DNA from: Pseudomonas koreensis
GTDB lineage: Bacteria; Pseudomonadota; Gammaproteobacteria; Pseudomonadales; Pseudomonadaceae
DNA length: 64,000 nucleotides
Direction: 5' to 3'
Assembly: GCF_024169245.1 (NCBI RefSeq)
Contig: NZ_JALJWP010000001.1
Coordinates: 3,411,501-3,475,500, forward strand
The first letter of the stretch is position 1; every line of letters starts with the position of its first letter. Shown here piece after piece: positions 7,015 to 15,614 of this stretch. Both the position numbers and the translations under genes were made by a program. The notes below the pieces were generated by a model. The model ran no database searches. It saw only the letters and a list, made by a program, of their open reading frames with translations, and had not been told where the DNA came from.

Positions 7015-10000
7015 ATGACGCAGGGACTGCGTACTTTATGGCTGTGGCTAGCACTTGCAACGTCGGTCGGTGCAAACGCACAGCCGCAGACACTGGAGGT
7101 GCTGGCCCGCCTCGAACCGGGCAATGTCCAGGTTCGCCTCGATGATCGGGAACGCCGATGGCTGCATGAGCATCCGGTGTTGCGCATGGGCATCTCCGGG
7201 CCGGATTACCCGCCATTCGAAATCACCCGCAATCAGTACGAGCTCGAAGGTCTGACGGCCGATTACGCCGATCTGCTGGCGCAACTGCTGGGCATCAGAA
7301 TTGAAGTGCGGCGCTTCGCCGATCGACCTGCGCTGATGGCGGCACTCAAGCGCGGCGATGTCGATCTGTTGGGCACGTCGAACAGTTTCGAAGCGGCTGA
7401 CCCGTCATTTATCCTGTCGCGGCCGTACGCTGAAGATCAGCCAATGCTGATCACGCGCCACGACGAGAAGCTCCCGGCTGATCTTTCAGCCAAGCGCATC
7501 GCCATGGTCGAAGACTACCTGCCGCTGGCCCATGTTCAGGCGTTTTATCCCGGCGCCGACGTGCAGCTTTATGCCTCGGCAATGGATGCACTCGGCGCGG
7601 TCGCCTTCGGTGCCGACGACGTGTACCTGGGCGACTTCATCAGCGCCAACTATCTGATCAACACCAATTATCGCAACGACCTGCAACTGGCCGGGCCGTC
7701 GGGTCTTGACGCCAATCCGTTCGCGTTTGCGCTGTTGCGCAGCGACGTGGTGCTCAAACGCATCGTCGACAAGGCCTTGCTGGCCGTACCTATGGAGCGT
7801 CGGCATCTGATCGAACAGCGCTGGAGTGTCGGCCTCGCCGAGATGGCCGAACAGTCCCGGGTGCAACTCAGCGCCGCCGAGCAGCAATGGCTGGATCAGC
7901 ACCCGGTGGTACGCGTGGGCGCTGTCGATGACTTTGCGCCCCTGGCGTTTTTCGGGGCCGACGGGCGTTTCAGCGGATTGTCGGCGCAGTTATTGAGCCT
8001 GATTGCGCAGCGCAGTGGCCTCAATTTCGAGATCGTGCGCGGCAGCTCGCTCAACGACCAGTTCGAGCAACTGCAGGCTGGTGAGCTTGATGTCCTGCCA
8101 GTGGTGACGCCCAGCACCGAGCGTGAAACGCAACTGCAATTCACCCGCGCTTATCTGAACAATCCATTTGTGCTGGTCGGCACGGCGAATGGCCCGCATC
8201 CGCTACCTCTCGACGCTTTGAACGGCAAACGTCTGGCCATCTATCGCGGCCACCCATTGCGCGATTACCTGCTGCAACGCGTGCCCGGTCTGCGTCTGGT
8301 CGAGGTCAAGAGCCCCGCCGAAGGCATGGCGCTGATTGCCAAGGGACAGGTCGACGTGACGGTGAGCTCGTTGCTGGTGGCGCGTTTTCTGATCGCCCGG
8401 CAGTATCGCGATCGCCTGCGTATCACCGGCACCGTTGGCGACCAGCCGGCGCGTATCGCTTTGGCTACAGCGCCGCAGTCGGCGCTACTGCACTCGATCC
8501 TGAACAAGGCGTTGCTGAGCATCGCGCCGCAGCAGATGGATGAACTGGTCGAGCGCTGGAGCCACGATGTGGTGGTCGAGGACAGCTACTGGCTGCGCCA
8601 CCGTCAGGAGATTCTGCTGGGCTTCGCCGGCGCAGCGGCCTTGCTCCTGCTGGCAATGCTCTGGATCGGCTGGCAGCGTCGGCAGATTCACCAGCGTCAA
8701 CAATGGTTGCTGCAACTGCAGGAGGCCAAGGACGCGGCGGACGAGGCCAATCGGGCCAAGAGCACTTTTCTGGCGACCATGAGCCATGAGATCCGCACGC
8801 CGATGAACGCCTTGATCGGCATGCTCGAACTGGCCCTCAAGCGTGCGGAAGAGGGCGTGACCGATCGTCTGGCGATTCAGGTGGCCTCGAATGCCGGCCA
8901 GCAACTGCTGGCATTGATCGGTGACATTCTCGACATCGCCCGCATCGAGTCGGGGCATATGTCCCTCGCCCCCGAGCGGGCCAATCTACGGGAGACGGTG
9001 TTATCGGTATGCCGGGTGTTCGAAGGGCTGGCGCGACAGAAGCGCTTGTTGTGGCGCATCGAACTTGACCCGCGCGCCGACGTGGACGTGCTGATAGATC
9101 CGACGCGCTTCAAGCAAGTGCTGTCGAATCTGCTGAGCAATGCGATCAAATTCACCGAGACCGGCGAGGTCGGCCTGCAATTGCAGATCGGTGCGATATT
9201 GGACGAGCAAGTGAATGTGCGAGTGCTTATCGAGGACAGCGGCATCGGCATCAGTACCGCCGATCAAAAGCGCCTGTTCAATCCCTTCGTTCAAGCGGGC
9301 AATAGTCCACAAGCGGCGCGCAGCGGGTCCGGTCTGGGGCTGGTGATCAGTCGCAACCTTTGCGAAATGATGGGCGGCACGTTGCGTCTGGACAGCGATC
9401 CCGGGCAAGGCACACGCGTGGAAATCAACCTGCAGTTGCCACTGCTGGCCGCGATGGCGACCACCGCGGCAACGCCCGACGCGGCGCCCGCCACCTGTGT
9501 ATTGAACGTGCTGGTGGTGGACGATCACCCGGTCAACCGCTTGCTGATGTGCTGGCAACTGAGCGAACTCGGGCATCGCACGGTAGACGTCGGCGATGGT
9601 GAACAGGGGCTGGATCGCTGGCGAACCCAGGCCTTCGATGTGGTGATCACCGACTGCAACATGCCCCGACGCAATGGCTATGAACTGGCGCAGGCTATTC
9701 GCGACGAAGAAGCCGCCACCGGACGCAGGCGCTGCCTGATTCTCGGTTTTACCGCCAACGCGCAGATGGAAGAGCGTCTGCGGTGTCTGGATGCCGGCAT
9801 GGACGGCTGCCTGTTCAAACCGATTCGTTTGCATGATCTGGCGCAGGCTTTGGACGGCGCCCACCCTTGCGAGCTGCACGTGGATCACCCGCCGGCCGCC
9901 GAGCCTGTCGAGATTGATCTGAGTGCGCTGGAACAGATGGCCGGTGCCGACCACTCGTTGATCGAACGCTTGCGCAAGGAAGTCGGTAACAGTCTGCGCG

Positions 10001-10221
10001 ACGATCTGCTGGCGCTGGATCTATTGCAGGCAAGCGATCGCAAAGACTTGCGCGAGTTGGCCCATCGCATCAAGGGTGGCGCGCAGATGGTCGGGGCCGC
10101 GCGGGTTGTTGCGGCGTGTGCTGACCTGGAGATGGCTTGTCGAGACAGTGATAACGTGGTTATCAACCGTGCCATCGACAGGTTGCGCGAAGCCATGCAC
10201 GGCCTCGCGCGCTGTCTCTGA
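7015..10221 (+). CDS. EvgS/BvgS-like hybrid sensor histidine kinase
   Basis: A 1068-residue unorthodox sensor kinase. In order: a signal peptide (ending near GANAQ), two tandem periplasmic solute-binding-type (Venus flytrap) domains at about 40-265 and 285-510, and one membrane helix (about 533-553). The cytoplasmic part has a HisKA domain with His591 ([14 protein letters not shown]), an ATPase domain (SGLGLVISR), a receiver with Asp880 ([13 protein letters not shown]) and an HPt domain with His1017 ([11 protein letters not shown]). All relay residues are present, giving a His-Asp-His-Asp path to the regulator encoded just upstream. The ATG at 7015 is chosen because it starts a good signal peptide; the GTG at 7003 is an alternative. 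The ligand is unknown; BvgS-type flytraps sense small molecules or ions in the periplasm. Confidence 0.9.
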   Translation: MTQGLRTLWLWLALATSVGANAQPQTLEVLARLEPGNVQVRLDDRERRWLHEHPVLRMGISGPDYPPFEITRNQYELEGLTADYADLLAQLLGIRIEVRRFADRPALMAALKRGDVDLLGTSNSFEAADPSFILSRPYAEDQPMLITRHDEKLPADLSAKRIAMVEDYLPLAHVQAFYPGADVQLYASAMDALGAVAFGADDVYLGDFISANYLINTNYRNDLQLAGPSGLDANPFAFALLRSDVVLKRIVDKALLAVPMERRHLIEQRWSVGLAEMAEQSRVQLSAAEQQWLDQHPVVRVGAVDDFAPLAFFGADGRFSGLSAQLLSLIAQRSGLNFEIVRGSSLNDQFEQLQAGELDVLPVVTPSTERETQLQFTRAYLNNPFVLVGTANGPHPLPLDALNGKRLAIYRGHPLRDYLLQRVPGLRLVEVKSPAEGMALIAKGQVDVTVSSLLVARFLIARQYRDRLRITGTVGDQPARIALATAPQSALLHSILNKALLSIAPQQMDELVERWSHDVVVEDSYWLRHRQEILLGFAGAAALLLLAMLWIGWQRRQIHQRQQWLLQLQEAKDAADEANRAKSTFLATMSHEIRTPMNALIGMLELALKRAEEGVTDRLAIQVASNAGQQLLALIGDILDIARIESGHMSLAPERANLRETVLSVCRVFEGLARQKRLLWRIELDPRADVDVLIDPTRFKQVLSNLLSNAIKFTETGEVGLQLQIGAILDEQVNVRVLIEDSGIGISTADQKRLFNPFVQAGNSPQAARSGSGLGLVISRNLCEMMGGTLRLDSDPGQGTRVEINLQLPLLAAMATTAATPDAAPATCVLNVLVVDDHPVNRLLMCWQLSELGHRTVDVGDGEQGLDRWRTQAFDVVITDCNMPRRNGYELAQAIRDEEAATGRRRCLILGFTANAQMEERLRCLDAGMDGCLFKPIRLHDLAQALDGAHPCELHVDHPPAAEPVEIDLSALEQMAGADHSLIERLRKEVGNSLRDDLLALDLLQASDRKDLRELAHRIKGGAQMVGAARVVAACADLEMACRDSDNVVINRAIDRLREAMHGLARCL

Positions 10222-10236
10222 GGCAATGCGGTCTCC

Positions 10237-10260
10237 TGTGGGAGCGAGCCTGCACGCGAA
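10237..10260. repeat. Single REP element (type 2)
   Basis: One copy of the TGTGGGAGCGAGCCTGC...CGCGAA element, without an inverted partner. Confidence 0.7.
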
Positions 10261-10376
10261 AGGCGCCACCGGGTCATTGTTCTGCACATGGAACACTCAG
10301 GCCGATTTGCACCCTCTAGTCGAATATTCGGTATGCCTTTAGGCTGAATCCAATGCAATGACACAACGGAGACCCC

Positions 10377-11243
10377 ATGAAAAACATCATCGGCATCTAC
10401 ACCAGCCCGCGCGGCCATTGGGTCGGCGATGGTTTCCCGGTGCGCACGCTGTTTTCCTACGACAACCTGGGCAAGCACATCAGCCCGTTCCTGCTGCTCG
10501 ATCACGCCGGGCCCGCCGAGTTCACCCCGACCACAGAACAGCGTGGCGTCGGCCAGCACCCGCACCGTGGTTTCGAAACCGTGACCATCGTTTATGACGG
10601 CGAAGTGCAGCACCGTGATTCCACGGGCAGTGGCGGCACGATCGGCCCGGGCGAGGTACAGTGGATGACCGCAGCATCCGGCATCCTCCATGAGGAGTTT
10701 CATTCGGAGAACTTCGCCAGAACCGGCGGCAAGCTGGAAATGGTCCAGCTGTGGGTCAACCTGCCGGCCAAGGACAAAATGGCCGCGCCGGGTTACCAGA
10801 CCATTCTCGATCGGGATATTCCGAACATCGCGCTCAAGGACGACGCCCGCAGCCTGCGTCTGATCGCCGGTGAATTCGACGGGCACACCGGCCCGTCGCG
10901 GACGTTCACGCCCATCGACGTCTGGGATCTGCGCCTCAATGCCGGCAAGTCGCTGACGCTTGATTTGCACGAAGGACGTAACACCGCGCTGGTGGTGTTG
11001 AAGGGCTCGGTGCAGGTCAACGGCACGGGATCGGTGGGAGTGGGGCAGTTGGCGCTGTTCGAACGCGACGGTGATCGACTCACCCTGCAAGCCAGCGAAG
11101 ACGCGGTGGTATTGCTGCTCAGCGGCGAGCCGATCGACGAACCGATCGTCGGCCATGGCCCGTTCGTGATGAACACCGAGCAGGAAATCCACCAGGCCTT
11201 TGCCGACTTCCAGTCCGGGCGCTTTGGCCAGATGCACGCCTAG
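10377..11243 (+). CDS. Pirin family protein
   Basis: A 288-residue bicupin of the pirin family. The N-terminal cupin carries the metal-binding motif region HPHRGFETV with further His and Glu ligands downstream (ASGILHEEFHSE). The C-terminal pirin domain follows (about 170-280). Family members are Fe-binding; some act as quercetin dioxygenases, others modulate metabolic enzymes or transcription. GGAG precedes the ATG at 10377. It appears to be a single-gene unit between REP-containing spacers, and context gives no hint of its substrate. Confidence 0.88.
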   Translation: MKNIIGIYTSPRGHWVGDGFPVRTLFSYDNLGKHISPFLLLDHAGPAEFTPTTEQRGVGQHPHRGFETVTIVYDGEVQHRDSTGSGGTIGPGEVQWMTAASGILHEEFHSENFARTGGKLEMVQLWVNLPAKDKMAAPGYQTILDRDIPNIALKDDARSLRLIAGEFDGHTGPSRTFTPIDVWDLRLNAGKSLTLDLHEGRNTALVVLKGSVQVNGTGSVGVGQLALFERDGDRLTLQASEDAVVLLLSGEPIDEPIVGHGPFVMNTEQEIHQAFADFQSGRFGQMHA

Positions 11244-11256
11244 CGCACAATTCCCC

Positions 11257-11378
11257 TGTAGGAACTGCCGAAGGCTGCGATCTTTTGATCTGATCGTTCC
11301 CACGCTCTGCGTGGGAATGCAGCCGGGGACGCTCCGCGTCCCACAGCCTCAAGATCGCAGCCTTCGGCAGCTCCTACA
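11257..11378. repeat. Composite inverted repeat (type 3 REP pair with an inserted second palindrome)
   Basis: The outer arms are CTGCCGAAGGCTGCGATC and its complement, flanked by TGTAGGA/CTCCTACA. The loop carries an unrelated palindrome (GTTCCCACGCTCTGCGTGGG) and a second hairpin (GGGGACGCTCCGCGTCCC). Type 3 arms recur at 17197, 18100, 23584 and 26352. Confidence 0.8.
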
Positions 11379-11486
11379 GGGTTTTGCAGTGTTTTTGAGC
11401 GGGTGTTCATCCACCGAAATCAATTGCTCCTACACTGTGCCAATCTGTGCGATCTTCTCGCGATTGGCCTTTGTCGGAGTTGTTTG

Positions 11487-12929
11487 ATGCTGTCTCTGCT
11501 GACCGAACACCCGTTGTTTTGCGCATTGATCCTGATTCTGCTCGATCTGGGCCTGTGGCGGCTGATCAGCTCTCGCGGGAGCGAATGGAAACTGCTGGTG
11601 CGGGTGCTGATTTTCGCCCTGTTCAGCATTGTTCTGTTCAACGAAGGCCTCAACCCGATGGAGCCAGCGCCGTGGGCTGATAACGTGCCGTTGCATCTGG
11701 CGGCGACCGGGTTGCAGATCGGTTGGTGGCTGTTCGGCGCGCGCACCCTGACGGTGTTGATCGGTGCGGTGATGATGCAACGGGTCGGCCACACCGGCCG
11801 GCTGTTGCAGGACTTGCTCGGGGCGGTAATTTTTCTCATCGCGATCATCGCGGCACTGGCTTACGTGCTCGATCTGCCGGTCAAAGGCGTGCTGGCGACC
11901 TCCGGCGCGTTGGCGATCATTGTCGGTCTGGCCTTGCAGAGCACTTTGAGCGACGTATTCTCCGGAATCGTCCTCAACACCACCAAGCCGTATCAACTCG
12001 ACGACTGGATCTCGATCGACGGCACCGAGGGCCGCGTCACCGACATCGACTGGCGGGCTACGCGTCTGCAGACCAGCCAGGGCAGCATGGCAGTGATTCC
12101 CAACTCGCTGGCGGCCAAAGCCAAGATCATCAACTTCAGTCGCCCAAGCAACATGTTCGGTGTTTCGGTCAGCGTGCCTGTCAGCCCCCATGCCCGGCCC
12201 AGCTCGGTGATCGAGGCGCTGGAGCGGGCGATGCAGGGCTGCCGGCAATTGCTCGACACACCGGCGCCCAGCGTGTCGTTGAAGAGTTCTGCCAGCGGCG
12301 GCGCCGAATACGAGATCAGCGGTTTTGTCGCTTCGATGGGCGAGAAGCGCGTGGTGCGCAATCAGCTGTTCGACCTCGCTTACCGACATTTGCAGGCCTC
12401 CGGGGTCAATCTGCTGTCGAGCAACGAAACCAGCGCCGCGCCGCAACTGTCGCGGCCACGGGCGTTGCTGGAAAGCTCGCCAATCTTCTCGACCCTGCGC
12501 GAGGAAGAGAAAGACACCTTCAGCCAGAACATGACCCTGCAAACCTTCCGCGCCGGCGAGACGATTCTGGCGGGCGGGGAGGTCAGCGATCATTTGTTCA
12601 TCATTGAATCCGGGGTGGTTTCGGTGACGCTCAAGCGCCATGGTGTGCCCCTGGAATCCGGGCGCATGGGGCCGGGTGAGGTGATCGGCGAGGCCGGGAT
12701 TCTCTCCGACACCGCGCTGCCGGCGGATTTTTCCGCGAAGACTTTCTGCGCCCTGTATCGCATCGAGAAGTCCTACCTGAAACCCTGTCTGGACGCCCGC
12801 CACGACATCCACGATGCGATGCAGGCATTGCTCGATTTCCGCCTGCACAAGGCGCAATCGCTGACCGAGGAAGCGCCCGTAGTCGCGCCGAAAAGAGGCT
12901 TTCTGCAGTGGTTGCGTAATCGCGTCTGA
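11487..12929 (+). CDS. MscS-family channel with C-terminal cyclic-nucleotide-binding-like domain
   Basis: A 480-residue inner-membrane protein. Four to five N-terminal membrane helices lead to the MscS pore helix (about residues 130-160, ATSGALAIIVGLALQSTLSD). The MscS beta domain follows (about 165-330). A C-terminal CNMP-binding fold (about 345-460) contains RAGETILAGGEVSDHLFIIE and GEVIGEAGILSD. This matches the MscS-CNMP class of gated channels. In the phosphate-binding cassette the arginine that contacts the cyclic phosphate appears replaced (GEAGILSDTALPADF), so nucleotide gating may be lost or altered. The ATG at 11487 with GGAG 8 bases upstream is preferred over an in-frame start at 11403. 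Confidence 0.85.
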   Translation: MLSLLTEHPLFCALILILLDLGLWRLISSRGSEWKLLVRVLIFALFSIVLFNEGLNPMEPAPWADNVPLHLAATGLQIGWWLFGARTLTVLIGAVMMQRVGHTGRLLQDLLGAVIFLIAIIAALAYVLDLPVKGVLATSGALAIIVGLALQSTLSDVFSGIVLNTTKPYQLDDWISIDGTEGRVTDIDWRATRLQTSQGSMAVIPNSLAAKAKIINFSRPSNMFGVSVSVPVSPHARPSSVIEALERAMQGCRQLLDTPAPSVSLKSSASGGAEYEISGFVASMGEKRVVRNQLFDLAYRHLQASGVNLLSSNETSAAPQLSRPRALLESSPIFSTLREEEKDTFSQNMTLQTFRAGETILAGGEVSDHLFIIESGVVSVTLKRHGVPLESGRMGPGEVIGEAGILSDTALPADFSAKTFCALYRIEKSYLKPCLDARHDIHDAMQALLDFRLHKAQSLTEEAPVVAPKRGFLQWLRNRV

Positions 12930-13012
12930 GCTGCCCTTCTATCATTCGATGCAACCTGCGCGGCGCTCTCAGGGTCACAATTTTCAATCCCACCGGGCAG
13001 GAGTTGCGGACG

Positions 13013-13807
13013 ATGAAAAACCTGCGAATCGCCACCTTCAACGTCAACGGCATGCGCGCGCGGCTGCCGAATCTGCTGGATTGGCTCAAGCGCGAGCAGC
13101 CGGACATTGTTTGCCTGCAAGAGCTCAAGTCTGTGGACAGCGCCTTTCCCGCCGCTGAACTGGAAGCCGCCGGTTACGGGGCGATCTGGCAGGGCCAGGC
13201 GTCATGGAATGGCGTGGCGATTCTGGCGCGGGATGCGCAGCCGCTGGAAAGTCGGCGTGGTTTGCCCGGCGATCCCGATGACACGCACAGCCGCTATATC
13301 GAAGCAGCGGTGCATGGTGTGCTGGTCGGTTGCCTGTATTTGCCTAATGGCAACCCGCAGCCGGGGCCGAAATTCGATTACAAACTGGCCTGGTTCGAGC
13401 GCCTGATCAAATACGCTCAAGACTTGCAGAGCAGCGATCACCCGGTGGTGCTGGCCGGTGACTTCAATGTCGTGCCCACCGACATGGACATCTACAACAC
13501 CCGTTCCTGGCTCAAGGATGCCTTGTTGCAACCCGAAAGCCGCGAGTGCTACCAGCGGCTGCTGGACCAAGGCTGGACCGATTCCCTGCGCCACGTGTAT
13601 CCCGAAGAACGCCTCTACACCTTCTGGGATTACTTCCGCAATCATTGGCAAACCAACTCCGGCCTGCGCATCGACCACCTGCTGCTGAACCCGGCATTGA
13701 GCCCGTATTTGCACGACGCCGGCGTCGACGCCTGGGTGCGCAATGAGCCGCACGCCAGTGACCATGCACCGACATGGATTCGCATCGGCTCGCGGAAAAA
13801 GCGCTGA
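13013..13807 (+). CDS. xthA: Exodeoxyribonuclease III (AP endonuclease)
   Basis: A 264-residue exonuclease III/APE1-family enzyme that cleaves DNA 5' of abasic sites and degrades 3' ends in base-excision repair. All active-site motifs are visible: TFNVNG (Asn), CLQELK (metal-binding Glu), YLPNGN (Tyr/Asn), LAGDFNVVP (Asp/Asn) and the C-terminal ASDHAP (Asp/His). AGGAG precedes the ATG at 13013. It is cytoplasmic and monocistronic by spacing. Pseudomonads often have more than one paralogue, so this may not be the only Xth in the genome. Confidence 0.93.
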   Translation: MKNLRIATFNVNGMRARLPNLLDWLKREQPDIVCLQELKSVDSAFPAAELEAAGYGAIWQGQASWNGVAILARDAQPLESRRGLPGDPDDTHSRYIEAAVHGVLVGCLYLPNGNPQPGPKFDYKLAWFERLIKYAQDLQSSDHPVVLAGDFNVVPTDMDIYNTRSWLKDALLQPESRECYQRLLDQGWTDSLRHVYPEERLYTFWDYFRNHWQTNSGLRIDHLLLNPALSPYLHDAGVDAWVRNEPHASDHAPTWIRIGSRKKR

Positions 13808-13908
13808 TCGAGCGATTGGCGAAATCAATTGTCGGAAGCCGTGCTTGATCCCGTATACAGGGCAACATTCACGCAGTGTTCTGCGGCCCCATGCATAAGG
13901 ACTGAGCA

Positions 13909-14742
13909 ATGAGTGCGCCACGGCTGACCAATACCAATCTGTACTTGCAACGCTTGGGTTTCGACACAGCGCCGCCACCGACGCTGGACACGTTGCGTCA
14001 ATTGCAGCTGCGCCATACCGCTGAGTTTGTTTTCGAAAATCTGGCAACCATCAGCGGAGTGCCGGTGTTGATCGACCTGGTCTCTATCGAAGACAAGGTG
14101 CTACGGCATGGGCGGGGCGGCTACTGTTATGAGCTCAACCATTTGTTCTATGCGCTGCTGCTTGAACTGGGTTTTCAAGCGCGCGGCATCAGCGGTCGCG
14201 TGGTGATGAATCAACCGGAAGGCAGTTGGACGGCGCGCACGCATCGCTTGAGCCTGGTCACCATCGACGGTATTCGGTATATCGCCGACGTCGGCTTCGG
14301 CGGCATGGTGCCGACGGCACCGTTGCTGCTCGACAGCGAAGATGAGCAGTCCACTGCGCACGAACCCTACCGCATCGACAAGCAGATCGATGGCTACTTG
14401 CTGCGCGCCAAGGTCGCAGGAGAGTGGCGGCCGATGTACCTGTTTGATCTGCAACGCCAGGAAGACATCGATTACACCGTCGGCAACTGGTACGTCTCGA
14501 CCCATCCAGAATCACCTTTCGCCCAGCGCCTGATGGTCGCGCGTACCGGCGATGGCTGGCGCAAGACCCTGAACAACGGCAGTTTTGCCATTCACCCTAT
14601 GGGGGCAGAAAGTCAGCGGCGCGAAGTGGCGGACGTCGACGAGTTGATGGGGTTGCTGCGGCATGAGTTTGATCTACAGGTGCCTGATTCACCCGGTGTG
14701 CGGCAAGCGCTGGCCCGGGTAATCGCGCCAGTACCGGTCTAG
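13909..14742 (+). CDS. nat: Arylamine N-acetyltransferase
   Basis: A 277-residue NAT-family enzyme that transfers acetyl from acetyl-CoA to arylamines and hydrazines through a cysteine-linked acetyl intermediate. The Cys-His-Asp triad is visible: Cys in GRGGYCYELN (about residue 70), His in ARTHRLSLV (about 109) and Asp in IADVGFGG (about 125). AAGGA precedes the ATG. Its stop overlaps that of the convergent BrnA gene by 3 bases (TAG on both strands at 14739-14742). Length and motifs are normal. Confidence 0.93.
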   Translation: MSAPRLTNTNLYLQRLGFDTAPPPTLDTLRQLQLRHTAEFVFENLATISGVPVLIDLVSIEDKVLRHGRGGYCYELNHLFYALLLELGFQARGISGRVVMNQPEGSWTARTHRLSLVTIDGIRYIADVGFGGMVPTAPLLLDSEDEQSTAHEPYRIDKQIDGYLLRAKVAGEWRPMYLFDLQRQEDIDYTVGNWYVSTHPESPFAQRLMVARTGDGWRKTLNNGSFAIHPMGAESQRREVADVDELMGLLRHEFDLQVPDSPGVRQALARVIAPVPV

Positions 14743-15074
14743 GGTTTCACGTCAGGCTCCAGCACGCGGCGAATTTCCCCGATCGCGGCCGACAGCTTTC
14801 TCTCCAGGCTTTTCAGGTCGGTGGCCGTGATGCCTTTCTTGAACTGGCCTGACAGACCTGAATCGTCAACGCGTTCCTGCTGGCGGTTACCTTCCAGCAA
14901 GGCATGACGCAAGGTGTTGTTGATCACGGTCTGGTAGCCAAATCCCTCGGTTTCTGCGGCGGTACGCGCCGCTTCGATCACCGCGTCATCAAGCATGATG
15001 GTGATGCGCGTCTTGCCCTTGCTCGGCGCTACTGCGCCGCGTTTGCCTGCAGAAAAGTCATATTCGTCTTTCAT
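14739..15074 (-). CDS. brnA: BrnA-family antitoxin
   Basis: A 111-residue protein with a ribbon-helix-helix-like segment (KTRITIMLDDAVIEAARTAA, residues 21-40) typical of BrnA/CopG DNA-binding antitoxins, plus a polar C-terminal tail. It lies 3 bases downstream of a BrnT-type toxin gene on the same strand, the usual toxin-first BrnTA order. BrnA neutralises BrnT by direct binding and represses the shared promoter. The family assignment is by pattern and neighbour. The C-terminal half (about 65-111) is longer than in minimal BrnA proteins. Confidence 0.75.
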   Translation of the reverse strand: MKDEYDFSAGKRGAVAPSKGKTRITIMLDDAVIEAARTAAETEGFGYQTVINNTLRHALLEGNRQQERVDDSGLSGQFKKGITATDLKSLERKLSAAIGEIRRVLEPDVKP

Positions 15075-15077
15075 CGT

Positions 15078-15362
15078 TCAAGCCTCCTGTAAATATGCGC
15101 GCCGTTCGCTGGGTGTGGCGAGACGTGCAGAAATGATTCGAACAACGTTGGCTTCGCGGTAGCTGTAAGCCACGACGAGCACACGACCCTTTGCATCCAG
15201 GCCGAGCGTGATCCAGCGTTGTTCGTCATGATCGTTGTCCTCAAGGGTCAGTGCGCGTTCGTCGTAGAAAACGGGTTCGGCTTCGGCGAGGCTGATGCCT
15301 TTGTGCTTGAGTTTGTTGGCTGCGTTCTTGCTTTTGTCGTACTGAATCTTGAATGACTTCAT
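15078..15362 (-). CDS. brnT: BrnT-family ribonuclease toxin
   Basis: A 94-residue toxin of the BrnT (RelE-like) family. It shows the family pattern: YDKSKNAANKLKHKGISLAEA at the N-terminus (Lys and His region), VFYDERALT, DEQRWITLG, GRVLVVAYS and the C-terminal RIISARLATPSERRAYL with the conserved Arg residues. BrnT cleaves RNA and halts growth when free of BrnA. An AT-rich imperfect palindrome covers the region just before its start. Confidence 0.8.
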   Translation of the reverse strand: MKSFKIQYDKSKNAANKLKHKGISLAEAEPVFYDERALTLEDNDHDEQRWITLGLDAKGRVLVVAYSYREANVVRIISARLATPSERRAYLQEA

Positions 15363-15363
15363 T

Positions 15364-15382
15364 ATGCATACTTTATATGTAT
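15364..15382 (-). promoter_or_regulatory. Imperfect palindrome at the brnT promoter
   Basis: atgcatac-ttt-atatgtat forms an imperfect inverted repeat (6 of 8 positions) containing TATA-like -10 hexamers for the minus strand, directly before the brnT ATG. It is a plausible BrnA autorepression site. Confidence 0.45.
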
Positions 15383-15534
15383 AAAAAAGAGCGCGACCGC
15401 ACCGTCGGTCGCCGTGAACACTTCAGCCTAGTGGGCACCGGCGCAGACGCCGTGGGGATGTGTTGCCGGATTTGTGGGGGCGCAAGCCGCGAGCCAGAAG
15501 CTTGGATGGCTACCTAACCATTATGTGACTGATA

Positions 15535-15548
15535 AGTTGTATACAACT
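15535..15548. promoter_or_regulatory. Perfect 14-base palindrome upstream of the purine permease
   Basis: AGTTGTATACAACT is a perfect palindrome about 70 bases before the permease ATG. It matches the general GT...AC operator layout of GntR-family repressors, common in purine catabolism regulons. The regulator is not in the window. Confidence 0.5.
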
Positions 15549-15614
15549 CTATGGACATTTGTCCTGAGTATTGAATACAGTGTGCGCATAACAAAAACCA
15601 GGGAACCCCCCACC

